Shown here in pieces: positions 16,971-24,233 of a stretch of DNA of 59,369 nucleotides. Within the stretch, counting starts at the first letter, position 1. Every line of letters begins with the position of its first letter. A program made the position numbers and the translations under genes. Below the pieces are notes generated by a model. The model was not told where the DNA came from. It searched no databases and saw only the letters and a list, made by a program, of their open reading frames with translations. The stretch is from an uncultured Oscillospiraceae bacterium (GTDB lineage Bacteria; Bacillota; Clostridia; Oscillospirales; Oscillospiraceae): NCBI GenBank assembly GCA_947625965.1, contig CANQQO010000002.1:1-59369 (forward strand). Direction: 5' to 3'.

Positions 16971-17000
16971 AAAAAGCCCTTGACAATTCAGGGGCTTTTT
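16971..17000 (+). terminator. Terminator whose loop holds the next promoter's -35 box
   Basis: Arms AAAAAGCCC (16971-16979) and GGGCTTTTT (16992-17000). The loop contains most of TTGACA (16980-16985), the -35 element of the rplJ promoter. Confidence 0.7.
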
Positions 17001-17008
17001 GCTATAAT
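16980..17008 (+). promoter_or_regulatory. Consensus promoter of the rplJ-rplL operon
   Basis: TTGACA (16980-16985), 17-base spacer, TATAAT (17003-17008): a full sigma-70 consensus at ideal spacing, as expected for ribosomal protein genes. Confidence 0.92.
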
Positions 17009-17009
17009 T

Positions 17010-17118
17010 GGGAAGTTGCCAGAGACAGCAGGTGGCTTTCCCGCCGTAAATCCTGCCGAGGCGCGCATAAAGCTTCGTTTTGCGTGTCTTTCTGTCTTGT
17101 GGCGGAAAGACTTTTTTC
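17010..17118 (+). ncRNA. Ribosomal protein L10 leader RNA
   Basis: Directly after the promoter the transcript contains AGAGACAGCAGGTGGC and, after a variable helix, TAAATCCTGCCGAGGC. This is the conserved L10-binding pattern of Firmicute L10 leaders. A terminator follows: GTCTTTC (17086-17092) / GAAAGAC (17105-17111) and six Ts (17112-17117). Excess L10(-L12) binding is known to repress this operon. Here the terminator suggests premature termination as the mechanism. Confidence 0.85.
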
Positions 17119-17136
17119 TTGGAGGTGAAAAATGCA

Positions 17137-17664
17137 ATGCCTAACGCAAAGGTTCTGGAGAGCAAGAAGGCCGTCGTCGAGACCCTGACCGGGAAGATGA
17201 AGGAGTCTACCTCCGTGGTGTTCGTGGACTACAAGGGGATCACCGTGGCCCAGGATACCAACCTGCGGCAGCAGTTCCGGGAGGCCGGCGTGGAATACGC
17301 CATCGTCAAGAACACCCTGACCCGGTTCGCAGCCCGCAACGCCGGTTACAACTTTGACGAGGTCCTCAACGGTACCACCGCGATGGCCTGCACCACCGGC
17401 GATCCCATCGCCCCCGCCCGCATCGTCTGCGAGTTTGCCAGAAAGAACAAGAATATCCTGACCATCAAAGGCGGCATCGTCGAGGGTTCCGTCCTTACCG
17501 CGGATCAGCTCGGCGGCTTCGGTGAGCTGCCCAGCAAGAACGCCCTGGTGGCCCAGGTGCTCGGCACCTTCCTGGCGCCCATTTCCAGCCTGGCTTTCGT
17601 CCTGGATCAGATCCGGGAGCAGAAGGAAGGCCCAAAGACCGAAGAAGCCGCCCCCGAGGCGTAA
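17137..17664 (+). CDS. rplJ: 50S ribosomal protein L10
   Basis: A 175-residue L10 (uL10), base of the ribosomal stalk that carries L7/L12 and recruits translational GTPases. The N-terminus MPNAKVLESKKAVVE and the segment VFVDYKGITVAQDTNLR are typical. An acidic, alanine-rich C-terminal tail ends the protein. ATG 17137 is nine bases after GGAGGTG. An out-of-frame ATG at 17132 is ignored. It is under the L10 leader. Neither rplK/rplA upstream nor rpoB downstream is present, unlike the usual Firmicute arrangement. Confidence 0.96.
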   Translation: MPNAKVLESKKAVVETLTGKMKESTSVVFVDYKGITVAQDTNLRQQFREAGVEYAIVKNTLTRFAARNAGYNFDEVLNGTTAMACTTGDPIAPARIVCEFARKNKNILTIKGGIVEGSVLTADQLGGFGELPSKNALVAQVLGTFLAPISSLAFVLDQIREQKEGPKTEEAAPEA

Positions 17665-17718
17665 CGGTCCCCACCGATCCACTCTATCAAATTATACTTT
17701 TTTAGGAGGAAAATAACC

Positions 17719-18093
17719 ATGGCGAGTGAAAAGATCACTGCTCTCGTTGAGGAAGTCAAGGGCCTGACCGTGCTGGAGCTGTCCGAGCTGGTCCATACCC
17801 TGGAGGAAGTTTTCGGCGTTTCCGCCGCTGCCGCCGCTGTTGCCGGCCCCGCTGTCGCCGCCGCTCCCGTTGAGGAGGAGAAGACCGAGTTCGACGTCAT
17901 TCTGAAGTCCCCCGGTGCCTCCAAGCTGGGCGTTATCAAGGTCGTCCGCGCCGTCACCGGCCTGGGCCTGAAGGACGCCAAGGAGCTGGTCGACAACTGC
18001 CCCAAGACCCTGAAGGAAGGCATCTCCAAGGAGGACGCGGAGAAGCTGGTCAACGATCTGAAGGAAGCCGGCGCCGAGGCCGAGATGAAGTAA
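17719..18093 (+). CDS. rplL: 50S ribosomal protein L7/L12
   Basis: A 124-residue stalk protein with the usual N-terminal dimerisation helix, the Ala-rich hinge ([17 protein letters not shown]) and the C-terminal factor-binding domain ([20 protein letters not shown]). AGGAGGA precedes the start. Co-transcribed with rplJ and followed by a strong terminator. Confidence 0.97.
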   Translation: MASEKITALVEEVKGLTVLELSELVHTLEEVFGVSAAAAAVAGPAVAAAPVEEEKTEFDVILKSPGASKLGVIKVVRAVTGLGLKDAKELVDNCPKTLKEGISKEDAEKLVNDLKEAGAEAEMK

Positions 18094-18109
18094 TTTTCTT
18101 TGCCCATTC

Positions 18110-18149
18110 GTGGCCCCGCCTTTCGCGGGGCCACCGTGCGTTTTTCATG
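18110..18149 (+). terminator. Terminator of the rplJ-rplL operon
   Basis: Arms GTGGCCCCGC (18110-18119) and GCGGGGCCAC (18125-18134), followed after CGTGCG by TTTTT (18141-18145). Confidence 0.75.
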
Positions 18150-18160
18150 GAGGTAGACCC

Positions 18161-18958
18161 TTGGATTTTCTGAGCAATTTTGAGGGCCTGGATATCGAGC
18201 TGTTTTTGCAGGCGTCCCTGATCGCCATCCTGGGCAGTTTTCTGCTGGGCCTGGTAGGACGGGTGCTCTTCGGCCGCAGGTCCGGATTAAATCACGCCGT
18301 CTCCGCGGCCGTGGGGATCCTGTTCATCTACGCCGCCAGTGTGGCGCTGTACAGCGCCGGAGCGGAATTTCAAGTCATTCTCTCCCCCCTGCCCTTTGTG
18401 AACATCGTGGGAGACCAGTTGGTCATCTTCTCTTTTCACGGGACCGCGTTCCCCGCCATCTGCTCCCAGGTGTTGAGCATGGTCATTCTGGCCTTCCTCA
18501 TCAACCTGGTGGACACCTGGCTGCCCGACGGGAAGGGGCTGCTCAGTTGGCTCTTCTTCCGCTGCCTGACGGTGGCGGTGGGTATGCTGCTCCATCTGGC
18601 GGTCCTGGCCCTGCTGACCCATTTCGTCCCCGAGGGCATCCAGACTTATGCGCCCATGGTCCTGCTGGGACTGCTGGTGCTGATGCTGGCGGTGGGGGCG
18701 CTGAAAATGCTGGTGGGTCTGGCCATTGCCAGCGTCAACCCCGTCATTGGGGCGCTGTACACCTTCTTCTTTTCGACGCTTGTCGGCAAGGAGCTGTCCA
18801 AGGCCATGCTGACCACCGCCCTGCTCTGCGCCCTGGTGTACGCGCTCAATTCCATCGGCGTCACCGTGGTGTCCATCGCCAGCGCCGCCCTAGTCGCCTA
18901 TGTACCGCTGCTGGTGATCTTGGCTATCGTCTGGTATCTGGTGCATCAGGTCTTGTAG
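18161..18958 (+). CDS. Unknown polytopic membrane protein
   Basis: A 265-residue, strongly hydrophobic protein with about six to seven predicted helices and no recognised family signature. The start is probably TTG 18161 (MDFLSNFEGLDIELF), which lies seven to eight bases after GGAGGT. An in-frame start further upstream would read through the rplL terminator hairpin. The helices include LGSFLLGLVGRVLF, VLLGLLVLMLAVGALKML and LLVILAIVWYLVHQVL. The repeated pattern of Gly/Ala/Leu helices is loosely reminiscent of CvpA-like proteins, but I would not assign it. The gene follows rplL with little spacing, possibly by terminator read-through. Confidence 0.7.
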   Translation: MDFLSNFEGLDIELFLQASLIAILGSFLLGLVGRVLFGRRSGLNHAVSAAVGILFIYAASVALYSAGAEFQVILSPLPFVNIVGDQLVIFSFHGTAFPAICSQVLSMVILAFLINLVDTWLPDGKGLLSWLFFRCLTVAVGMLLHLAVLALLTHFVPEGIQTYAPMVLLGLLVLMLAVGALKMLVGLAIASVNPVIGALYTFFFSTLVGKELSKAMLTTALLCALVYALNSIGVTVVSIASAALVAYVPLLVILAIVWYLVHQVL

Positions 18959-19161
18959 GCCGGGGCCGTTTCCCGCATGGCCCGCAGGCGTATTCGCAAA
19001 TCTAAGACGGCAGCCGCGAATCGTGCGGTGGTATTCTCAATCAGGAGGGTAATTGTTTGCGTAATTTGATCCGTAGGAGGGCGTTTCGCGCGGCATAGGC
19101 TGACGCGTGACGCGAATAGCCTATGCCCTTTCAAATAACGATATTATTTGGAGGCGCTGCG
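18959..19161. other. Intergenic region with hairpin; lower GC begins here
   Basis: About 200 bases with a hairpin GGCATAGGCT (19092-19101) / AGCCTATGCC (19118-19127) just before the Mor-like gene. A minus-strand open frame of about 60 codons (to 18946) and a 30-codon plus-strand frame (MARRRIRKSKTAAANRAVV..., from 18978) cross it. Neither could be matched to a family. Base composition turns noticeably more A/T-rich from about 18990. Confidence 0.4.
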
Positions 19162-19431
19162 ATGGGCTATCAAAATGGAAGCGCGCTGCTTCCCAAAGAG
19201 CTGTTAAGGCAGATCCAGAATTACGTTGACGGCGAGTATCTGTATATCCCCCGGCTGACCGGGAACCGGAAAAAGTGGGGAGAGAAAACCGCCACCCGCT
19301 CTATGCTGGCGGAAAGAAATGCGGAGATCCGCCGCGAATATCAAAACGGCGTATCTGTCAAGCGGCTGTCGGAACGGTACCACGTTTCCCCCCAGGGGAT
19401 CTATAAGATCCTTTCAACACACAAGGCTTAG
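19162..19431 (+). CDS. CD3324-family / Mor-like helix-turn-helix protein
   Basis: An 89-residue protein that starts with a conserved LPKELLRQIQNYVDGEYLYI segment, then KKWGEKTATRS and a C-terminal helix-turn-helix (RNAEIRREYQNGVSVKRLSE...SPQGIYKIL). It resembles the phage Mu Mor activator C-terminal domain found in small Clostridial CD3324-type proteins. It probably binds DNA; targets are unknown. ATG 19162 follows GGAGG. Codon use is more A/T-rich than in flanking core genes, consistent with transfer. Confidence 0.75.
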   Translation: MGYQNGSALLPKELLRQIQNYVDGEYLYIPRLTGNRKKWGEKTATRSMLAERNAEIRREYQNGVSVKRLSERYHVSPQGIYKILSTHKA

Positions 19432-19437
19432 GCCCGG

Positions 19438-19472
19438 GCGGCACACCGCGAAGCGGTGCGCCGCTCTTTTCT
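19438..19472 (+). terminator. Terminator after the Mor-like gene
   Basis: GCGGC...ACCGC, loop GAA, GCGGT...GCCGC (about 19438-19464) with one internal mismatch pair, then TCTTTTCT. Confidence 0.6.
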
Positions 19473-19500
19473 ACCGTTCGTTTCGCAAGGGTGTAGTTGC

Positions 19501-19529
19501 TTGATTGGGGCAAACGGATGTGCTATCCT
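19501..19529 (+). promoter_or_regulatory. Promoter of the GNAT acetyltransferase gene
   Basis: TTGATT (19501-19506), 17-base spacer, TATCCT (19524-19529), about 33 bases before the start codon. Confidence 0.6.
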
Positions 19530-19561
19530 TTTCCCAGCACAAAAATAGACGGAGGCGCGAA

Positions 19562-20116
19562 ATGGAACGAATCATAAAACCTTGTTCACAGCGGTATCGA
19601 ACCGCTGCCTTGGAGCTGGTGGAAAAGGTCTTTACCGACCACGAAAACGCCGGGGAAGGCAGGCTGGTCCGGCGATTGGTGGAGGAGATCCGAGCCAAAA
19701 AGTACTATGTCCCGGAGCTGGAGCTGATCATGGTCAATGAGCAGGATGCGGTCATTGGGTACGCCATGTTTTCCCGCTTTCATTTGGAGGGCCGGTATGA
19801 AAACGAGCTGCTTTTGCTGAGTCCCGTGGCGGTAAAGACAGAATTGCAGCGGCGGCACATTTCCAAGGAGCTTCTGGAATACGGGTTTGAAAAGGCAAGG
19901 AGCCTGGGATTTCAGGCGGTCCTTGTGGAGGGCGATCCCCGGAATTATCGCTCCCGGGGGTTTCAGACAAGCTGCCGGTACGGGATCGAAGCCAGCCCTG
20001 GGGTCCATCTGCCAGATCCCGACTGCCTGATGGTCAAGGAATTGGCGGCGGGGGCATTGGAAAAGATGAAGGGTCTTGTGGATTATTCCTTCTACGAGAC
20101 GCTCCGTGAGGGATAG
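19562..20116 (+). CDS. GNAT-family N-acetyltransferase
   Basis: A 184-residue acetyltransferase of the GNAT fold (YhbS/COG3153-like). LLLLSPVAVKTELQRRHISKELL corresponds to motif A strand 4 with the acetyl-CoA pyrophosphate loop (Q-R-R-H-I-S in place of Q-x-x-G-x-G/A). GFQAVLVEGDPRNYRSRGF is the motif B region typical of YhbS-like proteins. ATG 19562 has GGAGG upstream. It has its own promoter and terminator. Substrate unknown. Composition is lower in GC than the neighbours, as in the preceding gene. Confidence 0.85.
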   Translation: MERIIKPCSQRYRTAALELVEKVFTDHENAGEGRLVRRLVEEIRAKKYYVPELELIMVNEQDAVIGYAMFSRFHLEGRYENELLLLSPVAVKTELQRRHISKELLEYGFEKARSLGFQAVLVEGDPRNYRSRGFQTSCRYGIEASPGVHLPDPDCLMVKELAAGALEKMKGLVDYSFYETLREG

Positions 20117-20140
20117 CTTCTCCCCAGCAGGTATGACAAA

Positions 20141-20181
20141 ATCCAGCCGGTACTCGCGTGAGTATCGGCTGGATGATTTTT
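20141..20181 (+). terminator. Terminator of the acetyltransferase gene
   Basis: Long stem ATCCAGCCG-G-TACTC (20141-20155) / GAGTA-T-CGGCTGGAT (20160-20174), loop GCGT, then GATTTTTCC. Confidence 0.8.
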
Positions 20182-20233
20182 CCTTACCGGGCGCGATCCG
20201 CGCCAAAGGCAGGTCCTTGTTTCTATTTTCAGT

Positions 20234-21283
20234 TCAGATCCCCTGCTGGGCAATTGCGTAGCTGATCCAGTCCGCCCACATCCGGTAGTATTTGCCGGTG
20301 GGGTGGCAGCCATCGCCGGTGACGGCGGTGTAGAGATAGCCGTCCGGGTCCGAGAACAGGGTGTTGGGATCGATGTAGTAGATGTTCCCACCGACAAAGC
20401 CCTGGATCCCCTCGTTAAAGCGGTGCAGATTCTCCGGGTAGAAATAGCTCCGGCTGCCGGCGTAGTTCCTGGTCACCCCCAGGATGCCCTGGAGGATGAT
20501 CTTTGCTCCGGGCTGGAGGGTCTGGACCATCTCCACCAGCTCCCCATAGGCCGACAGGAACGTGGATAGGGGGTAGCCGCACTCGTTGATGCCCAGGCTG
20601 ATGATGACCTTCCCATAGCGCCGGTTCGTCAGGAGGGTCTTCAGACTTTGGGCCTCGAAGCCCCGGTCCCCGCACTGGGTGCCGCCCATGACCTGGAACA
20701 CCGTGAGGCCCACGTTGCAGAAGTACTCCGCCCCGCCGGTGCGGGCATAGTCCCGGAAACCCACCACCCGGGAATCCCCGACGAAGAGCACGTCGTCAAA
20801 CCAGGCGTCCCCCTTCCCCAGGGCCGCGAAGTCGATCTCCGGATCGATGAAGCGCCAGGTCTCCCCGGTGACGGGGGGCTGGGTGGGCGGAGCCGTGGGC
20901 GTCAGCGTCTCCTCGGTCGTGGACTCCGTAGTCGGGGCCGTCGTGGGCTCCGTGGTGGGCGCGGCGGTGGGCTCCATGGTGGGCGCCGTGGTCGGTTCGG
21001 TCGTAGGCGCCGCCGTCGGTTCGGTGGTGGGGGGCGTGGTTGGGGCGGTGGTAGGCGCCACCGTGGGCGCGCTGGTGGGCGGCTCCGTAGGCGTCTGGGC
21101 CAGCCGCAAGGCGTAGCGCAGACCCTCATCCGTCAGCAGGCGGAAGGGCAGCGCCACCGCGTACTCGTCCTGCCCCAGCCCCAGGGGCAGCAGGACAATG
21201 AATTTCAAATAGACCCCGGTCATGGTCACCAGCGCCAGGGTGATGCCAATGGCGCACAACAGCGCCAGATATCTCTTTTTCAT
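20234..21283 (-). CDS. Membrane-anchored SGNH/GDSL-type hydrolase with Pro-Thr-Glu linker
   Basis: A 349-residue protein with an N-terminal signal anchor (about residues 8-36). A Thr/Pro/Glu-rich low-complexity linker (about 64-138, repeats of the type PTTEPTAAPTTEPTTA) comes next, then an SGNH hydrolase domain. Block I is VLFVGDSRVVGF (catalytic Ser 171), the oxyanion block is LGINECGY, and the Asp-His block is GDGCHPTGKY. The domain acts outside the cell, held off the membrane by the linker. ATG 21283 lies seven bases after GAGG and two codons inside a possible TTG start. It directly follows the MBOAT gene, so the two probably add or transfer acyl groups on a surface polymer. Confidence 0.88.
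   Translation of the reverse strand: MKKRYLALLCAIGITLALVTMTGVYLKFIVLLPLGLGQDEYAVALPFRLLTDEGLRYALRLAQTPTEPPTSAPTVAPTTAPTTPPTTEPTAAPTTEPTTAPTMEPTAAPTTEPTTAPTTESTTEETLTPTAPPTQPPVTGETWRFIDPEIDFAALGKGDAWFDDVLFVGDSRVVGFRDYARTGGAEYFCNVGLTVFQVMGGTQCGDRGFEAQSLKTLLTNRRYGKVIISLGINECGYPLSTFLSAYGELVEMVQTLQPGAKIILQGILGVTRNYAGSRSYFYPENLHRFNEGIQGFVGGNIYYIDPNTLFSDPDGYLYTAVTGDGCHPTGKYYRMWADWISYAIAQQGI
20870..21094 (-). repeat. Tandem repeats coding for the Pro-Thr-Glu linker
   Basis: Degenerate in-frame repeats of about 24 bases (codons for PTTEPTAA / PTTEPTTA / PTMEPTAA). Low complexity makes length change by slippage plausible. Confidence 0.7.
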
Positions 21284-21292
21284 ATCCAAGCC

Positions 21293-22636
21293 TCAAAACT
21301 GAAAATACTGGAAGGGGTCCTGGGCCGAGGTGGCCATAAAATAGACCACCGCCCAAAACAGAAGAAACAGCGCCGCATCCGCCGCCCAGCTCCCCCTGAG
21401 CGCCTGCCACACTCTCCTGGGCAGGGGCGTGGCCAGCAGGAGTCCCGCCGCCAGGAGGCCGCCATATTGCGTCAAAAGCTGCCAAAAATCCCAGGGATTC
21501 AGCGCCGGTCCTCCCAGGCCGAAGAGCCTGCCCAGGAAGATGGTCATCTGCCCGAGATCGCCGATGGCGAAGGGCACCCAGCTCAGCAGGATCACAAACA
21601 CGGTATACACATGGCCCGCCACCCGGCTTTTTTCCAGCCAGGGGCCGGTCCACAGCCGTTCCACCACGATCATTAGCCACAAAAAGGCGGCCCAGATCAG
21701 ATAATTTCCTCCAACGCCGTGCCAAAACCCGGTCGCGGCCCAGACGACCGCCAGGTTCAGGATCGTCCGGTAGGTCCCCTTCCGGCTGCCGCCCAGGGGA
21801 ATGTACAGATACTCCCGAAACCAGGCGTTCAGCGTCACGTGCCAGCGGCGGTAGAAATCGGACACGGTCTTGGCGGTGTAGGGCTCCCGGAAATTCCTGG
21901 GCAGGTGGTAGCCCAGCATCCGTCCCAAGCCCATGGCCATGAGGCTGTAGCCCCAGAAATCCAGGTACAGCCGCAGCGCGAAGGCCAAAAGGGCCATCCA
22001 GGCAAAGGGCGTCGAAATGCTCTCATATCCCACCATCTTTGCCTGGGTCCAGAGCCCTCCCAGCCGGTCGCCCAAAATGACCTTCAGGCTCAGCCCCAAA
22101 ATCAGCTCTCCCAGTCCAAAGTGGACCTGATCCAAGCGATATTGGGGATGGCTGGCCTGATACTGGAGGCTTGCCGGCGAGACAAGGGGGCCCGACAGGA
22201 GTTTTGGAAACATGACCACGCCGGAAACATACTCCGCCAGTCCTCCCTCCGCCCGAAGCCGGCCCCGGAAGACGTCGATCAGGTACGCCGCCATCTGGAA
22301 CAGGTAGAAGCTCATTCCCGCCGGGAGCCAGGTCCCGCCCTGATACAGCTTGAAAAACGCCAGGGTGCCCCCCAGGATCCCCAGGGAGATCCCCAGGACC
22401 CAGGGTCCCCCGCCCTTTCCCAGCCAGAGGCCCAGGAAATAGGTCCCCAAGGCCGCCGCCAGCAGAAGTCCCAGCCAAAGCAGGGACCGCTCCCCGGAAA
22501 AGGCGTAAAACAGGACGCTTCCCAGGATCAAAACATATTTCCGCCACGCGGCGGGGACAATATAATAGACTGCCAGGAACACCGGCAGGAAGACGCACAG
22601 AAAGCCGATACTGTTGAACTGCAAGCTGAACTGCAT
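21293..22636 (-). CDS. MBOAT-family O-acyltransferase (AlgI/DltB-like)
   Basis: A 447-residue polytopic membrane protein of the membrane-bound O-acyltransferase family. The N-terminal FNSIGFLCVFLPVFLAVYY resembles AlgI-type proteins. The family core includes NFREPYTAKTVSDFYRRWH and the catalytic histidine in ATGFWHGVGG (His 306). It would carry acyl (usually acetyl) groups across the membrane for transfer to an exopolysaccharide or wall polymer. The SGNH protein encoded nine bases downstream is the likely extracellular partner, as in alginate, PatA/PatB and related systems. ATG 22636 follows GGAG. The operon has a clear promoter. Confidence 0.93.
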   Translation of the reverse strand: MQFSLQFNSIGFLCVFLPVFLAVYYIVPAAWRKYVLILGSVLFYAFSGERSLLWLGLLLAAALGTYFLGLWLGKGGGPWVLGISLGILGGTLAFFKLYQGGTWLPAGMSFYLFQMAAYLIDVFRGRLRAEGGLAEYVSGVVMFPKLLSGPLVSPASLQYQASHPQYRLDQVHFGLGELILGLSLKVILGDRLGGLWTQAKMVGYESISTPFAWMALLAFALRLYLDFWGYSLMAMGLGRMLGYHLPRNFREPYTAKTVSDFYRRWHVTLNAWFREYLYIPLGGSRKGTYRTILNLAVVWAATGFWHGVGGNYLIWAAFLWLMIVVERLWTGPWLEKSRVAGHVYTVFVILLSWVPFAIGDLGQMTIFLGRLFGLGGPALNPWDFWQLLTQYGGLLAAGLLLATPLPRRVWQALRGSWAADAALFLLFWAVVYFMATSAQDPFQYFQF

Positions 22637-22715
22637 GGAATCTCCGCCTATCTATCTCTCTCCCGAACGGCGGGGCAGGCCCGTCGATAATTTACATAAC
22701 AACTTAACCGTAATT

Positions 22716-22744
22716 ATTATACGGGCCGCCGCGTTCCTTTGCAA
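22716..22744 (-). promoter_or_regulatory. Promoter of the MBOAT-SGNH operon
   Basis: On the minus strand TTGCAA (22744-22739), 17-base spacer, TATAAT (22721-22716). The 70 bases after the -10 contain a GC-poor stretch and the ribosome binding site. Confidence 0.75.
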
Positions 22745-22836
22745 GCAATAATTTCCACCAAATTTTAGGGACAATTTCCGTCAGATTTTTCTATAGCCTT
22801 TTTGAATGATAAATGGACAGTTTTCTACTCTTTCGA

Positions 22837-22871
22837 AAAAAATCCCCGCCGGACGGTTGCCGTCCGGCGGG
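22837..22871 (-). terminator. Terminator of purA
   Basis: 12-bp perfect stem CCCGCCGGACGG (22845-22856) / CCGTCCGGCGGG (22860-22871), loop TTG. On the minus strand it is followed by GGATTTTTTT. Confidence 0.9.
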
Positions 22872-22876
22872 CCATA

Positions 22877-24148
22877 TCATCGATAGAGGATCTCCTCCCG
22901 GCCGGGGCCGTTGGAGACCATGGTGATGGGGACGCCGATCTGGGACTCGATGAACTCCACATAGTCCCGGCAGGCTTTGGGCAGGTCCTGGTAGCGGCGA
23001 ATGCCCCGGATGTCCTGCTTCCAGCCGGGGAAGGTCCGCAGCACCGGCTTGCAGCGCTCCAGAGTGGGGGTCGTGGGGAAATTGACCAGGGTCCCGCCGT
23101 CCACCTGGTAGCCCACGCAGACGGGGATCTCGTCCAGATACCCCAGCGCGTCCACCACCGTCAGGGCCACCTGGGTGGCTCCCTGGATCTGGACGCCGTA
23201 GCGGGTGGCGACGCAGTCAAACCAGCCCATCCGGCGGGGCCGGCCGGTGGTGGCACCAAATTCGCCCTTGTCCCCGCCGTGGACCCGGAGGGTCTGGGCC
23301 TCCTCGCCAAAGATCTCGCTGACGAAAGCGCCGGCCCCCACGGCGGAGGAGTAGGCCTTCACCACGCAGATGATGTCCTTGATCTCATAGGGCGGCAGAC
23401 CCGCGCCGATGGCCCCGTAGCCCGCCAGGGTGGAGGAGGAGGTGACCATGGGGTAGATGCCGTGGTCCGGGTCCTTCATGGAGCCGAGCTGACCTTCCAG
23501 GAGGATGGTCTTCCCCTCGGCCCGGGCCTGGCGGAGGAACTGGAAGGTGTCCGCCACATAGGGAGCCACCCCGTCTCGCAGGGGCCGCATGGCCTCCAGG
23601 ATCTCCTTGGCGGAGAGCTCCGGCTTGCCGTAGAGGTACTTCAAGGTGACGTTTTTGGATGTCAGGACCCGGTCCAGCTTGTCCAGAAAATAGTCCTCGT
23701 CAAAGAGCTCGCAGAGCTGGAAGCCGATCTTGGCGTATTTATCGGAATAGAAGGGGGCGATGCCGGACTTGGTGGAGCCGAAGGACTTCCCCGCCAGCCG
23801 GGCCTCCTCGTACTCGTCGAAGAGAATGTGGTAGGGCATGACCACCTGGACCCGGTCCGACACCAGCAGCTTGGGCCGCACCCCGGCCTCCGCCAGGGAG
23901 GCGGTCTCTTTCAAAAATTTGCCCAGATCCAGGGCAACGCCGTTGCCAATGATGTTGGTGGTATGGTCATAGAACACACCGCTGGGAAGCTGATGGAGGG
24001 CAAAGCGGCCGTATTGGTTCACAATGGTGTGGCCCGCGTTGCTCCCGCCCTGGAAACGGACCACCACGTCCGCGTCCTTGGCCAGAACGTCTGTGATCTT
24101 CCCCTTGCCCTCGTCGCCCCAGTTGGCGCCAACGATCGCACGAATCAT
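22877..24148 (-). CDS. purA: Adenylosuccinate synthase
   Basis: A 423-residue GTP-dependent enzyme joining IMP and aspartate to adenylosuccinate, the first committed step to AMP. The N-terminal P-loop-like GANWGDEGKGKITD, FQGGSNAGHTI, the IMP site around GEFGATTGRPRRMGW and SSSTLAGYGAIGAG are all present. Length matches the family (~425). It is monocistronic, with its own promoter upstream and a very strong terminator just after the stop. Confidence 0.97.
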   Translation of the reverse strand: MIRAIVGANWGDEGKGKITDVLAKDADVVVRFQGGSNAGHTIVNQYGRFALHQLPSGVFYDHTTNIIGNGVALDLGKFLKETASLAEAGVRPKLLVSDRVQVVMPYHILFDEYEEARLAGKSFGSTKSGIAPFYSDKYAKIGFQLCELFDEDYFLDKLDRVLTSKNVTLKYLYGKPELSAKEILEAMRPLRDGVAPYVADTFQFLRQARAEGKTILLEGQLGSMKDPDHGIYPMVTSSSTLAGYGAIGAGLPPYEIKDIICVVKAYSSAVGAGAFVSEIFGEEAQTLRVHGGDKGEFGATTGRPRRMGWFDCVATRYGVQIQGATQVALTVVDALGYLDEIPVCVGYQVDGGTLVNFPTTPTLERCKPVLRTFPGWKQDIRGIRRYQDLPKACRDYVEFIESQIGVPITMVSNGPGREEILYR

Positions 24149-24177
24149 GTCTTAACCTCCCGTAGGTTTCTGTGGTT

Positions 24178-24206
24178 ATTTTACCACGCCGCCGGAGAAT
24201 TGTAAA
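24178..24206 (-). promoter_or_regulatory. Promoter of purA
   Basis: Minus strand: TTTACA (24206-24201), 17-base spacer, TAAAAT (24183-24178), about 30 bases before the start codon. Confidence 0.7.
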
Positions 24207-24233
24207 GAAATTCCAGCGGATTTTGCACAAAAT

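Noticed and set aside
18946..19134. Minus-strand frame (RPPTDQITQTITLLIENTTA...) as a small gene
   Set aside because: No ribosome binding site or recognised family; it overlaps the end of the membrane protein and a hairpin. Kept only as a note in the intergenic entry.
20870..21094. Regular short repeats considered as a CRISPR-like array
   Set aside because: They are in-frame codons for a Pro-Thr-Glu linker with no spacers.
24220..24233. Palindrome ATTTTGCACAAAAT after mrp as a terminator
   Set aside because: A/T-only short stem without a T-run; too weak to call.
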